Assembly (NCBI GenBank): GCA_019313695.1
Contig: JAFDAS010000035.1
Coordinates: 1 to 43,911 of the forward strand
DNA length: 43,911 bases
Source of the DNA: Deltaproteobacteria bacterium
Lineage (GTDB): Bacteria > Desulfobacterota > Syntrophia > Syntrophales > UBA2210
Reading direction: 5' to 3'
Each line of letters begins with the position of its first letter. Positions within the stretch are counted from its first letter, which is position 1. Both the position numbers and the translations under genes were made by a program. Shown piece after piece: positions 17,389 through 29,116 of the stretch. A model generated the notes under the pieces. It saw only the letters and a list, made by a program, of their open reading frames with translations, was not told where the DNA came from and searched no databases.

Positions 17389-18459
17389 TCAATTACTTAG
17401 TATTCGGGCTATGTCATTATAGAAAACAAATATCATCAGGAGTATCAGGAGAAAAAATCCAACCTGCTGTGCTACCTCTCTCCACTTTATGTTAACCTCC
17501 CTACCCGTAACAGCTTCTATCAGAAAGAAGCAAAGATGTCCTCCGTCAAGCACAGGAACCGGCAGCAGATTCAACACCCCCAGGTTCACGCTCAATACCG
17601 CCATAAGAAATATAAAGGGCAAGAAGCCCTTGCGCACCTGCGAGCCCGCCATCTGCGCAATCAGTATGGGTCCGCCCAGTTCCTTCGGGGAAACAACTCC
17701 CTGTACTATCTTGACAATACCGAGACATGTAAGCTTTGTCCACGCCCATGTCTGTTTAACCCCGGAATAAAGTGCACCCATCGGGCCCTGCCGTTCCATA
17801 AACGTTTCATCGGATATACCTACTCCTATTCGATAGGTATCGATCTCTTCGCCAAAGAGATTTTTAGATTTTACAAGTTCAGGTGTCACGTGTATATTAA
17901 GAAATTTATTCCCCCTGTCTACGCTTATCCTGAGTCTGTCGCCGCTGCTACCGCTGACAACATTCGCCAGTTCCGACCAGCGTGAAATCTCCATGTCATT
18001 TATTGCGACAATGACATCCCCGCTCTGCATGCCCGCCTCAAAGGCCGCTCCGGCTTCCTGTACGTCTCCAATCCTGGACGTGGAAACGGGAACTCCGACG
18101 GCGTACACCACGGCAAAAGCAATAATGGCAAAGAGGAAATTGAAGAGAGGGCCTGCCGCCACTATCGCTATCTTTTTCAGAACGGACTGTTTCTGGAATG
18201 ACCGCTTCTCCTCATCCGGTGACAGCTCCTCCTCATCTCCGGATTCGCCAAGCATCTTCACATACCCTCCAAGCGGTATCGCGGATAGCACATATTCCGT
18301 TTCCCCCACTTTTTTACCAACCAGCCTGGGACCGAACCCGAGTGAAAATTTCAGCACGCCCACACCGGACCACTTTGCCACAAGAAAGTGCCCCAGTTCA
18401 TGCACAAAAATCAATATCCCCAGCAGGATTATCACCGATATAATATTTATACCAATCAA
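17389..18459 (-). CDS. rseP: Site-2 intramembrane metalloprotease RseP
   Basis: Inner-membrane zinc protease that cleaves anti-sigma factors and remnant signal peptides. 356 residues: HEXXH in FVHELGHFLVAKWSG at the start of the first span, a PDZ domain around residues 115-195 (AFEAGMQSGDVIVAINDMEI), and the second zinc motif PVLDGGHL in a later span. Hydrophobic C-terminal spans follow. Its start overlaps the dxr stop by 4 bp. The order uppS-cdsA-dxr-rseP is widely conserved in bacteria. Confidence 0.95.
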   Translation of the reverse strand: MIGINIISVIILLGILIFVHELGHFLVAKWSGVGVLKFSLGFGPRLVGKKVGETEYVLSAIPLGGYVKMLGESGDEEELSPDEEKRSFQKQSVLKKIAIVAAGPLFNFLFAIIAFAVVYAVGVPVSTSRIGDVQEAGAAFEAGMQSGDVIVAINDMEISRWSELANVVSGSSGDRLRISVDRGNKFLNIHVTPELVKSKNLFGEEIDTYRIGVGISDETFMERQGPMGALYSGVKQTWAWTKLTCLGIVKIVQGVVSPKELGGPILIAQMAGSQVRKGFLPFIFLMAVLSVNLGVLNLLPVPVLDGGHLCFFLIEAVTGREVNIKWREVAQQVGFFLLILLMIFVFYNDIARILSN

Positions 18460-19622
18460 GATACCTTCCTTTTCTCAACAATCTCTACGGCCCTGATTCG
18501 TCCCCAGCAGTCTGCATCGAGAACATCCTCGACGGTGTCAATCTCCTTTGTTCGATGTGAATCAAGAACCTCTTTTATAACGAGAGGAATATCCCCAAAC
18601 CCTATTTTATCTTCAATGAAGGCATCCACGGCCACCTCATTCGACGCATTCAGAACCGCCGGCGCGGATCCGCCCCTCCCGGCAGCCTCATATGCAAGCT
18701 CCAGCGCCGGAAATTTAGTATGGTCAGGGGACATGAACTCCAGCGTTCCGACACTGCACAGGTCCAGAGTGTCCACCGCACCCTGCAATCTTTCCGGGTA
18801 TGAAAGGGCATACGATATGGGGCCTCTCATATCGGGCACCCCCATCTGAGCTATAACGGAACCATCAACATATTCCACCATTGAATGCACGATGCTCTGC
18901 GGGTGAACACAGACATCTATCCTGCCCACATCCATACCAAACAGCCATCCGGCCTCTATGACTTCGAGCCCCTTGTTCATCATGGACGCGGAGTCTATGG
19001 TGATTTTCCGTCCCATTTCCCAGTTTGGATGTCTGAGCGCGTCTTCAAGTTTTATATACGCGAATTGCTCCAGAGGGAGGTGTAAGAAGGGTCCTCCCGA
19101 GGCTGTAAGTATGAGCCTCTCTACTTCTTTTATGTTGTGACCTGCCAGACACTGAAAGATGGCGTTGTGTTCACTGTCAACAGGAATAATGTTCACTCCG
19201 CGCGATGCGGCTTTAGCTACGACCAACTCCCCTGCCATAACCATTGTTTCCTTGTTGGCAAGCGCGATGTCTTTCCCAGCATCAATAGCCGCGATCGTCG
19301 GAGAAAGCCCCGCCGCTCCGGCTATGGCCGACACAACCATGTCCGTCTTTTTCCACGACGCGACTTCCCTGTATCCGCCATCGCCCGACAGTATCTTCGG
19401 CACAGCAGGGTGACCGAGCATTTCACGCAACTGATAGGCATGCTCGTCATCAATAACGGAGACTATATCCGGCTCAAATTTGTCTATCTGTTCCTTGAGA
19501 AGCGGAAGATTTCTGCCCGCGGCAAGGGCGACCACCTTGAATCTGGAGGGGTTTCGGGCTATGACGTCCAGGGTGTTGACCCCTATAGAGCCTGTTGATC
19601 CCAGAATAGATATATTTTTCAT
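18456..19622 (-). CDS. dxr: 1-deoxy-D-xylulose 5-phosphate reductoisomerase
   Basis: First committed step of the MEP isoprenoid pathway: DXP to 2-C-methyl-D-erythritol 4-phosphate with NADPH. The 388 residues show [49 protein letters not shown] and [15 protein letters not shown], the last including metal and substrate residues. It overlaps cdsA and rseP by 4 bp on each side. With UppS upstream it supplies the isoprenoid carrier for the cell wall. Confidence 0.95.
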   Translation of the reverse strand: MKNISILGSTGSIGVNTLDVIARNPSRFKVVALAAGRNLPLLKEQIDKFEPDIVSVIDDEHAYQLREMLGHPAVPKILSGDGGYREVASWKKTDMVVSAIAGAAGLSPTIAAIDAGKDIALANKETMVMAGELVVAKAASRGVNIIPVDSEHNAIFQCLAGHNIKEVERLILTASGGPFLHLPLEQFAYIKLEDALRHPNWEMGRKITIDSASMMNKGLEVIEAGWLFGMDVGRIDVCVHPQSIVHSMVEYVDGSVIAQMGVPDMRGPISYALSYPERLQGAVDTLDLCSVGTLEFMSPDHTKFPALELAYEAAGRGGSAPAVLNASNEVAVDAFIEDKIGFGDIPLVIKEVLDSHRTKEIDTVEDVLDADCWGRIRAVEIVEKRKVS

Positions 19623-20425
19623 CTGATCACTAAGACGCTGTAATAATACACAAAGGGGATCATAAAGCTAAGGGAATCCACGCGATCAAGTATCCCTCCA
19701 TGGCCCGGGAGGAGGAATCCGGAGTCTTTAACCATGGAGATCCTCTTGACGGACGATTCGCAAAGATCTCCCAACTGGCCGACAATACTCACCATAAAAC
19801 CGAGGGTCATCGCGTGAACAACGGGAAGGTCATGGAAAAACAGAATCTTAAACAACAAACACCCTAACACGGTGCCAACAATGGAACCTATTGCGCCCTC
19901 TACCGTCTTTCCCGCACTGACCGCGGTCATCAGCTTGGTCTTCCCCAGGGATCTTCCGGCATAAAAAGCGCTGCTGTCTCCCACGAAGGCGGCAGCTATA
20001 ACGAAGAAGACCCAGGCAATACCATTATCAGAACATCTTAGAAGAATAATATACGATAGAAGAAAGGGTATATACATAAAGCCGAACACAACCCTGGCAA
20101 GCGCCGCAAGGTCGGCCGGACCTTTTTTCATCCTCATGAGAAAAAGCATAAAAACTATGATAAACGAAAAGGTAACCGTGGCAAACATCAGCTGAACACC
20201 ACCGAAATATGCCGCCAGGGGCATAAGAAAAGCTATGACCAATCCTTCGGTCTTTTCCCAATAGTATTTTCCCTTAAAGGCCATGGAATTATACTCAAAA
20301 ACACCCCCCACTACGAACAGGGCTATAACTATGGAGAAAAGCAGAGAAGAACCGTACAGGATAACCGCAAAGAGTGTGGGTATCGCTATAATCGCTGTAA
20401 TCAATCTTTTTGCATGAGAGCTCAT
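19619..20425 (-). CDS. cdsA: Phosphatidate cytidylyltransferase
   Basis: Makes CDP-diacylglycerol, the common precursor for PssA and other phospholipid enzymes. 268 residues, about seven or eight hydrophobic spans. The signature is at the C-terminus: GRSLGKTKL..., [48 protein letters not shown]. It begins 4 bp after uppS and overlaps dxr by 4 bp. Confidence 0.94.
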   Translation of the reverse strand: MSSHAKRLITAIIAIPTLFAVILYGSSLLFSIVIALFVVGGVFEYNSMAFKGKYYWEKTEGLVIAFLMPLAAYFGGVQLMFATVTFSFIIVFMLFLMRMKKGPADLAALARVVFGFMYIPFLLSYIILLRCSDNGIAWVFFVIAAAFVGDSSAFYAGRSLGKTKLMTAVSAGKTVEGAIGSIVGTVLGCLLFKILFFHDLPVVHAMTLGFMVSIVGQLGDLCESSVKRISMVKDSGFLLPGHGGILDRVDSLSFMIPFVYYYSVLVIR

Positions 20426-20429
20426 AACG

Positions 20430-21173
20430 CTACTCCTTCGATAATTGATCGCTTATCAACCCGAATCGTCTTTCTCTTCGTTGATAATCCATTATGGCTT
20501 CTATTAGATCATCCCTTGAGAATTCCGGCCACAAAACATCTGTAAAATAAAGTTCCGTATAGGTCAATTGCCATAAGAGAAAATTACTCAGCCTGTGCTC
20601 TTCACCCGTCCTTATCAACAGATCCGGATCGGGTATATTCGCGGTGTAGAGGTAACTTGAGAAAAACTCTTTCGTGATCGTGTTTTCATCTATATCTCTT
20701 GATTTGCTATCCTTGAGAACTCGTTTTACCGCACTTACAATCTCGTCTCTGCCACCATAACTCAAGGCGAGATTCAATATCATCCCACTGTTTTCCGATG
20801 TTTCCTCAATTGCCCTGAAAAGCGCGTCCCTGACCGTTTTTGGAAGTCTGCCGGAATCGCCTATCGTAATCAGCCTTATTCCGTTGTCTTTCATCTCCTG
20901 AAGTTCCGTCCTGAGATATTTTTCAAGAAGTAATGTCAGCGCCCTTATTTCACTTTTCGGGCGCTGCCAGTTTTCAATCGAAAATGCGAAGAGGGTGAGA
21001 TATTGTACACCCAGTTCACGACAGGTCTTCACCACAGTCCGGACCGAATCGGCGCCCTTCTCATGTCCCAGTACCCTTTTCAACGTGTTTTTCTTAGCCC
21101 ATCTGCCGTTGCCATCCATTATAACGGCTATATGGCGCGGAAGCTTTTCCTTGATAATCCGGTGCATATACAT
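20430..21173 (-). CDS. uppS: Undecaprenyl diphosphate synthase (cis-prenyltransferase)
   Basis: Condenses isopentenyl diphosphate units onto farnesyl diphosphate to make the C55 carrier for peptidoglycan. 247 residues: [15 protein letters not shown] with the catalytic Asp, [36 protein letters not shown] and [20 protein letters not shown] with the diphosphate-binding arginines. A second ATG two codons in (21167) has slightly better spacing from the weak GGAAA ribosome site. It is first in its unit, after the frr terminator. Confidence 0.94.
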   Translation of the reverse strand: MYMHRIIKEKLPRHIAVIMDGNGRWAKKNTLKRVLGHEKGADSVRTVVKTCRELGVQYLTLFAFSIENWQRPKSEIRALTLLLEKYLRTELQEMKDNGIRLITIGDSGRLPKTVRDALFRAIEETSENSGMILNLALSYGGRDEIVSAVKRVLKDSKSRDIDENTITKEFFSSYLYTANIPDPDLLIRTGEEHRLSNFLLWQLTYTELYFTDVLWPEFSRDDLIEAIMDYQRRERRFGLISDQLSKE

Positions 21174-21248
21174 TTTCCAATCTTCGAGTCAAGTACCACA
21201 GCACCCTGGTATTTTCAATATGTATCTCAGGGTCTCTGCTTTGCGCAT

Positions 21249-21270
21249 AAAAAAGGGGCCCGCAGGCCCC
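21249..21270 (-). terminator. Rho-independent terminator after frr
   Basis: On the minus strand GGGGCC, loop TGCG, GGCCCC, then six Ts. It lies about 20 nt past the frr stop and ends the rpsB-tsf-pyrH-frr unit before uppS. Confidence 0.85.
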
Positions 21271-21291
21271 TGTCATTCATTATTGACAACC

Positions 21292-22571
<1,280 letters not shown>

Positions 22572-22611
22572 TCAATCCTATCCCTGCTCCCTGCTCCCCG
22601 GTCCCTGCCCC

Positions 22612-23211
22612 CTATAGATCCTCACCCAGCTGGAATCTTGCGAACCTTCTCACCACAATATTTTCGCCTGTTTTTGCTATCATATTGTTCACCAGCGTCT
22701 GAATCGTAATATCCATGTCCTTCACAAATTTCTGATTCAAGAGGCACACTTCCTCATAAAACTTTTTGACTTTGCCTTCAATAATCCTGTCGATAATCTT
22801 TTCGGGTTTTCCCTCGGCCAGGGCCTGCTCCCGATATATACTATTCTCCCGCCCTATAACATCTTCCGGAACGTCATCGGGTTTCAGGTAAGTGGGATTC
22901 GCAGCCGCAATGTGCATGGCAATATCCTTTGCCATTGTCCTGAAATTATCGGTTTTGGCAACAAAATCTGTCTCGCAGTTTACTTCCACCATAACCCCTA
23001 TCTTCCCATTCATATGGATATAAGAGGCGACCACCCCATCTTTCGCCGCCTTCGAAGACCTCTTTGTCGCAGCAGATAATCCCTTTTTCCTCAAATATTC
23101 AACGGCCTTCTCAAGATCGCCTCCAGAGGCGGAAAGCGCCTCCTTACAATCCATCATGCCCGCATTTGTTTTGTCCCTCAACTCTTTTACCATAGATGCT
23201 GTAATGTCCAA
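22612..23211 (-). CDS. tsf: Elongation factor Ts, short form
   Basis: Guanine-nucleotide exchange factor for EF-Tu. At 199 residues it is the short form with a single core subdomain, as in Thermus, and not the 280-residue E. coli type. The UBA-like N-terminus (VKELRDKTNAGMMDCKEAL) and the EF-Tu contact TDFVAKTDNF are present, and it ends FARFQLGEDL. It starts two bases after rpsB. Confidence 0.95.
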   Translation of the reverse strand: MDITASMVKELRDKTNAGMMDCKEALSASGGDLEKAVEYLRKKGLSAATKRSSKAAKDGVVASYIHMNGKIGVMVEVNCETDFVAKTDNFRTMAKDIAMHIAAANPTYLKPDDVPEDVIGRENSIYREQALAEGKPEKIIDRIIEGKVKKFYEEVCLLNQKFVKDMDITIQTLVNNMIAKTGENIVVRRFARFQLGEDL

Positions 23212-23213
23212 TT

Positions 23214-24071
<858 letters not shown>

Positions 24072-24190
24072 ACAATCCTCCCTGGTTGTTTTTTCCTCCA
24101 CCCCCATCATCTTGTCAAGGGACCTGACTTCAGGCAACTCCCTGACAATCAAGGGGTGAGCGTAATAAGTTGGAGCGGGATACCATATCC

Positions 24191-24219
24191 AGTATAAATA
24201 ATCAAGGCAAATCAGGCAA
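24191..24219 (-). promoter_or_regulatory. Probable sigma-70 promoter of rpsB-tsf-pyrH-frr
   Basis: Minus strand: TTGCCT, 17-bp spacer, TATACT. It overlaps the end of argJ and leaves a leader of about 110 nt before the S2 ATG, long enough for autoregulation by S2, although no known leader motif was recognised. Confidence 0.5.
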
Positions 24220-24220
24220 A

Positions 24221-25405
24221 TCAGCTGCTGTAGAGAGCGTTTATATCCACATACTCGTGGGAAAGATCGGACGTATATACCCTGAATGCTTCTTTTCCCA
24301 TGCCAAGCCGCACCAGAACCCGTATATTGTCCGGTTTCATGATCCCGGCAGCCTGTTTTCCCGAAATTCCCCTGCCATTTATAAACAGGGGCACATCCTC
24401 AATATAGAGTTCCAGAGAATCGGTTGAGAATGGAATCCCCGTTGAACCTGCCGCCGATATGATTCTCCCCCAGTTTGGATCTTCGCCGAAGAATGCCGTT
24501 TTTACAAGATTGGAATTTGCTATGGCATACGCTATCTTTTTCGCATCGCCGACTACCCTGGCTTCTTCGACGACAATCTCAATCAGTTTTGTCGCGCCCT
24601 CTCCGTCTTTCACGATGGATTTAGCGAGAGAATCCATAACACCCGACAGGGCCTCTCTGAATTGCACCAGGTTACCGGAAGTTTCCGTGACAAGATCGTT
24701 ACAAGCAACGCCGTTGGCTAACATAATGGCTGTGTCATTCGTGCTCATGCACCCATCAACTGTTATAGCATTAAAACTTTTAGCTGCAGACTCTTTAAAG
24801 ACGCTGGACAGACAGGCATGCTCAATATCGGCATCCGTCATTATGAAAGAGAGCATCGTCGCCATGTTCGGTTCTATCATTCCCGCCCCTTTGGCAATTC
24901 CGCAGATTGTAACCTCTTTGCCGCCAACAGAACATTTCCGGCATTCTATCTTCAGAAACCTGTCGGTAGTAATAATACCCTTCGCAACGGCGGGCATGCC
25001 ATCAGTACTCAAGCCCTCGACGAGAGGTTTGATTGACCGGACGATCTTTTCTATGGGAAGTTTCTCACCGATGATACCGGTAGAGGCGACAAGGACAAGG
25101 TCATCCTCTATATCCAGAGCTTCGGAAATGACCCTCGACATGGTGGCGGCATCTTCATCACCCTCTTTGCCGGTCGCCGCGTTGGCATTACCGCTATTCA
25201 CTATGACGGCCTGGGCCAGGCCTTTTTTTATCCTTTCCATATCGAGGACAACAGGAGCCGCCTTAAAACGGTTGGTGGTGAACACACCCACCGCCCTGGC
25301 GGGAACTTCTGAAAATATAAGGGAAAGATCCCTGTCTCCCCCACCCTTTATGCCGGCGGCTACCCCATTACCAAGAAATCCGGGAACTTGAACACTGTCA
25401 TACAT
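24221..25405 (-). CDS. argJ: Bifunctional ornithine acetyltransferase / N-acetylglutamate synthase
   Basis: Recycles the acetyl group from N-acetylornithine to glutamate in arginine synthesis. 394 residues. The nucleophilic threonine of the self-cleavage site is seen in [15 protein letters not shown]. Other marks are [35 protein letters not shown] and [16 protein letters not shown]. The ATG chosen has GGAG six bases upstream; longer starts run toward secA. It begins 17 bp after secA. Whether it also uses acetyl-CoA (bifunctional) cannot be read with certainty. Confidence 0.93.
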   Translation of the reverse strand: MYDSVQVPGFLGNGVAAGIKGGGDRDLSLIFSEVPARAVGVFTTNRFKAAPVVLDMERIKKGLAQAVIVNSGNANAATGKEGDEDAATMSRVISEALDIEDDLVLVASTGIIGEKLPIEKIVRSIKPLVEGLSTDGMPAVAKGIITTDRFLKIECRKCSVGGKEVTICGIAKGAGMIEPNMATMLSFIMTDADIEHACLSSVFKESAAKSFNAITVDGCMSTNDTAIMLANGVACNDLVTETSGNLVQFREALSGVMDSLAKSIVKDGEGATKLIEIVVEEARVVGDAKKIAYAIANSNLVKTAFFGEDPNWGRIISAAGSTGIPFSTDSLELYIEDVPLFINGRGISGKQAAGIMKPDNIRVLVRLGMGKEAFRVYTSDLSHEYVDINALYSS

Positions 25406-25422
25406 AGTCATCTCCATCGCTG

Positions 25423-27945
25423 TCATCTGCCGCAACAATGCTTGTATTTCCTGCCACTGCCACATGGACAGGGTGCGTTTCTGCCTACCTTTTCCCCTTT
25501 TCTCTTAACAGTGGCCGGGGTCGCGCCGCTCTCCCCCCTGCTCATCACATAATCCCTTTTCTGCTTTTCCTGAATCTGGGTCACATCTTCATCACTCTGT
25601 ATCTGCACTATACAGAGCTTCTGCAGGGTATCTTCCTTGACACGATACACCATCTCCATAAACATATCGTATCCCTCTTTTTGATACTCCCTGACGGGAT
25701 CCTTCTGTCCATAGCCACGCAGACCGATACCCTCCTTGAGGTGGTCCATGCCGAGAAGGTGATCCTTCCAGTTAGAATCTATAGTCTGGAGCATAATCAC
25801 CTTCATTATGTGCTCCATGAGGGACTCGCCGAACCTCTCTTCCTTTTCCCGCAAAAGCGCCCTGACATCCGAAACAATCGTTTTTACAATATCTTCCCTG
25901 TCTGTACCGTCCCTGTTTGAATCATCCAGATTCCACTTCAGGGAAAACTGTTTGTATATGACATCACTCAGACCCTTAATATCCCATTCGTCCGGACGGA
26001 TTTTTTCGTCCAGATAATCGTAGGCCATGTCTTCAACAATCTCTTCCAGCATATCGTCGACAGTCGACCACAAATTACTTCCATCAAGAACATTCCTGCG
26101 CTGTTCATAGATCACCTGTCGCTGTCTGTTCATCACATCATCATATTCAAGGAGGTGTTTCCTTATATCAAAATTCTGCCCCTCCACCCGTCTCTGAGCG
26201 CTTTCAATCGCCTTGCTGATAAGATTGTGCTCTATGGGCTGCCCCTCTTCCACTCCGATCCTGTCCATAACGGACGATATTCTCTCAGCCCCGAATATTC
26301 TGAGGAGATCGTCTTCAAGAGATAGGTAGAATCGTGACGAGCCATTGTCTCCCTGCCTTCCCGATCTGCCTCTCAGCTGATTATCTATACGACGGCTCTC
26401 GTGGCGCTCCGTGCCTAATATATGAAGACCACCGATGTCAGCCACGCCTTCTCCCAGCTTTATGTCGGTTCCTCTTCCCGCCATATTGGTGGATATCGTA
26501 ACAGACCCCGGCTGTCCGGCCTGAGCTATTATTTCCGCCTCTTTTTCGTGATTCTTGGCGTTCAGGATATTGTGCCTGATTCCTCTTTTGGAAAGATATT
26601 TACTGAGCAATTCAGATTTTTCAATAGAGATTGTCCCTACCAGGACCGGCCGGTTCTGATCATGCAGTTCTTTTATCTCTTCAATAACGGCCTCAACCTT
26701 TTCCTCTTCCGTCTTGTAGATAACATCCGTATGGTCAGCCCTTATCATCAGCATATTTGTGGGTATAACAACCACATCAAGATTGTATATCTTCTTGAAC
26801 TCTGTAGCTTCAGTATCCGCTGTTCCGGTCATCCCTGACAACTTTTCATACATCCTGAAGTAGTTCTGGAATGTCACAGAGGCCAGCGTCTGGTTTTCTC
26901 TTTCTATCTTAACCTTTTCTTTCGCCTCAAGGGCCTGATGGAGACCGTCGCTGTACCTTCTGCCGGGCATTACCCTCCCCGTAAATTCGTCAACGATAAC
27001 AACCTGTCCGTCCTTGACAAGATAATCAATATCCTTCCTGAACAGGGCATGCGCCTTTAACGCCTGGTTTACATGGTGGAGAATCTCCATATTCTTAGGC
27101 TCATACAGGTTTTTAACGTTGAGCAGTTTTTCGGACTTGGCTACGCCCTCTTCCGTCAGAACAACCGCCCTGCTTTTCTCATCTATCGTATAATCATGCT
27201 CCTTTTTCAGTCGCGGAATAATCTGATTAACTTTGTAATACTTGTCTGTAGATTCTTCAGACGGCCCGGAGATAATAAGGGGAGTTCTCGCCTCATCTAT
27301 AAGGATACTGTCCACTTCGTCGACTATAGCGTAGTAAAATTCTCTCTGGACATAATTTTCAAGCTGGAAGCTCATATTGTCGCGCAGATAGTCGAACCCA
27401 AATTCGTTGTTGGTGCCATACGTTACATCGCAGTTGTATGCATTGCGTCTTTCAGTATCGTCTACCCCATGGACAATCACACCAACGGAGAGACCGAGAA
27501 ATTCATAGATGGGTCCCATCCAGTTTGCATCCCTCTTTGCCAGGTAGTCATTCACGGTAATCACATGTACGCCCCTGCCGGTCAGTGCGTTCAGATATAC
27601 AGGCATGGTTGACGCCAGGGTCTTTCCTTCACCCGTTTTCATCTCCGCGATCCTGCCCTCATGCAAAACTATACCGCCTATCACCTGGGCATCAAACGGC
27701 CTCATTTCCAGGGTCCTCTTCGACACCTCCCTGACAACGGCAAATGCCTCCACAAGGATGTCATCAAGTTCGGCGCCCCCCGCGAGCTTATCCTTAAAAT
27801 ATGGCGTCTTCGCCCTGAGCTCGGAATCGGTCAAGCTCTCCATCAGAGGTTCCAGTTCATTTACCTCTTTCATGATAACGGTCAGGCGTTTTATTTCCCT
27901 GTCATTCTTAGTTCCGATGATTTTTTTCAACACATAATTCAACAT
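25423..27945 (-). CDS. secA: Preprotein translocase ATPase SecA
   Basis: Motor ATPase of the Sec pathway, working at the membrane with SecYEG. About 840 residues: Walker A region [54 protein letters not shown] and [14 protein letters not shown]. The C-terminal zinc/SecB-binding tail [19 protein letters not shown] is complete. An ATG at 27945 gives the usual [17 protein letters not shown] start; a GTG two codons earlier is possible. No strong ribosome site is seen, which may mean tight control. Confidence 0.96.
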   Translation of the reverse strand: MLNYVLKKIIGTKNDREIKRLTVIMKEVNELEPLMESLTDSELRAKTPYFKDKLAGGAELDDILVEAFAVVREVSKRTLEMRPFDAQVIGGIVLHEGRIAEMKTGEGKTLASTMPVYLNALTGRGVHVITVNDYLAKRDANWMGPIYEFLGLSVGVIVHGVDDTERRNAYNCDVTYGTNNEFGFDYLRDNMSFQLENYVQREFYYAIVDEVDSILIDEARTPLIISGPSEESTDKYYKVNQIIPRLKKEHDYTIDEKSRAVVLTEEGVAKSEKLLNVKNLYEPKNMEILHHVNQALKAHALFRKDIDYLVKDGQVVIVDEFTGRVMPGRRYSDGLHQALEAKEKVKIERENQTLASVTFQNYFRMYEKLSGMTGTADTEATEFKKIYNLDVVVIPTNMLMIRADHTDVIYKTEEEKVEAVIEEIKELHDQNRPVLVGTISIEKSELLSKYLSKRGIRHNILNAKNHEKEAEIIAQAGQPGSVTISTNMAGRGTDIKLGEGVADIGGLHILGTERHESRRIDNQLRGRSGRQGDNGSSRFYLSLEDDLLRIFGAERISSVMDRIGVEEGQPIEHNLISKAIESAQRRVEGQNFDIRKHLLEYDDVMNRQRQVIYEQRRNVLDGSNLWSTVDDMLEEIVEDMAYDYLDEKIRPDEWDIKGLSDVIYKQFSLKWNLDDSNRDGTDREDIVKTIVSDVRALLREKEERFGESLMEHIMKVIMLQTIDSNWKDHLLGMDHLKEGIGLRGYGQKDPVREYQKEGYDMFMEMVYRVKEDTLQKLCIVQIQSDEDVTQIQEKQKRDYVMSRGESGATPATVKRKGEKVGRNAPCPCGSGRKYKHCCGR

Positions 27946-27956
27946 AAACACACCAC

Positions 27957-27985
27957 AAAAAAACCCGGCAAGCGATATTACCGGG
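27957..27985 (-). terminator. Rho-independent terminator after the M23 peptidase gene
   Basis: Minus strand: CCCGG, 12-nt loop, CCGGG and seven Ts. It is placed 40 nt after the peptidase stop and just before secA, so it separates the carboxylase-peptidase unit from secA. Confidence 0.75.
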
Positions 27986-28024
27986 GGAGTCTAACAGATA
28001 GGCAGTAACCAGGGCCCGTTCGCA

Positions 28025-28933
28025 TTAAAAAAGATGCCTCCGTGGATTCACGTAAACGCCATTTACACAAACACCATAGTGAAGATGAGAACCGGTACTC
28101 CTGCCGGAATTGCCCACATATCCTATTACATCTCCTCTTTTTATCTTTTGTCCCTTCTTGAGGTTGCTCTTTTTGAGCAGATGTCCATAAATCGTCACCA
28201 TGCCGTTTCCGTGGCTTATCTTAACCAGGTTACCCATAGATTTTTCCTTCGCTACGCTGGCCACGATGCCATCCGCGGGAGCCACAACATCCCTGCCAAT
28301 CTCTGTTGCGATATCGATACCTTTATGGGACTCTCTGTTTCCCGTAAAGGGGGAAATCCTGTATCCAAACTCTGAAGTTACCCAGCCTATCACAGGCCAT
28401 ATGGACGGCGTAGAGGCAAGTATTGATTTCTGCTTCTCAAGAAAATTAAGCAGCTCTGTAAAACTGTCTTTTTGAAGAGCGGATTCGTCAAGCAGCTGAT
28501 CCATATTTTCATGTATTCTATCAATAAGAGCGGACTCTGCCTCTGCCACACGCGAAATCGCTTTCCCCTCTCCGGGCACCGGCCCTCCGACACCAAGCAG
28601 TGGGCTGCCACTATGCTTATTGTCAAGATTCGTCATTATCCTTATTTTTTTATCGAATTGCGCCAGATCCATCATTTTTTTCTCAAAGTCGCCAACCTTG
28701 CTTTCCAGAAAGTTGAGCTGGTTCTTTTGAAAAAGGGTTGTCTGCTCCAGCGTGGCAAGTTTTTTTATTTTGTCTCTGGTTTCCACATAATTATAAGAAA
28801 GGTAACAGATTGATAATAAAGCAGTTATCATTGCGATAGAGACGAATGATAGAAGTGCGGTTGAAATCTTCAACTTTTTTATTGGTCCCTTCCCCTGGGG
28901 AATGGCAAGAATGGTATAATATTTATTTCCCAT
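28025..28933 (-). CDS. M23-family peptidoglycan endopeptidase, membrane-anchored
   Basis: Probable cell-wall hydrolase or activator (NlpD/MepM-like). 302 residues from the ATG with AAAGGA upstream; a GTG five codons earlier is also open. One membrane span at about residues 25-48 (ALLSFVSIAMITALLSICYL) is followed by a coiled-coil-like region (KLATLEQTTLFQKNQLNFLE). The C-terminal LytM domain has SHKGIDIA (zinc His and Asp), GNLVKISHGNGMVTIYGHL, and SGRSTGSHLHYGV with the second His pair. All zinc ligands look present, so it is probably active. It lies between the carboxylase genes and secA. Confidence 0.87.
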   Translation of the reverse strand: MGNKYYTILAIPQGKGPIKKLKISTALLSFVSIAMITALLSICYLSYNYVETRDKIKKLATLEQTTLFQKNQLNFLESKVGDFEKKMMDLAQFDKKIRIMTNLDNKHSGSPLLGVGGPVPGEGKAISRVAEAESALIDRIHENMDQLLDESALQKDSFTELLNFLEKQKSILASTPSIWPVIGWVTSEFGYRISPFTGNRESHKGIDIATEIGRDVVAPADGIVASVAKEKSMGNLVKISHGNGMVTIYGHLLKKSNLKKGQKIKRGDVIGYVGNSGRSTGSHLHYGVCVNGVYVNPRRHLF

Positions 28934-29116
28934 CCCGGATCCTTTCACGCAACTTCCAACACAAACCCTTAGAAAGCCCTGTCGGCCTTCCTGTAAAATC
29001 CATTTTTAATAAATCCTGAGGCGTCCGCAGATTATACATGGCACTTTCGACAACAACATCTCTCAGGGCAAGCTACCATAGATGTCTTAAATGTCAAGTA
29101 AAGATTGGAAGATTTA

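Noticed and set aside
24072-24152. 27-residue N-terminal extension of S2
   Set aside because: The strong ribosome site GGGAGGA lies directly before the internal ATG, which gives the normal S2 start; the upstream part is leader.
24459-25391. A 310-codon open frame on the plus strand
   Set aside because: Antisense to argJ in the codon register that often stays open opposite a real gene; no domain is visible.
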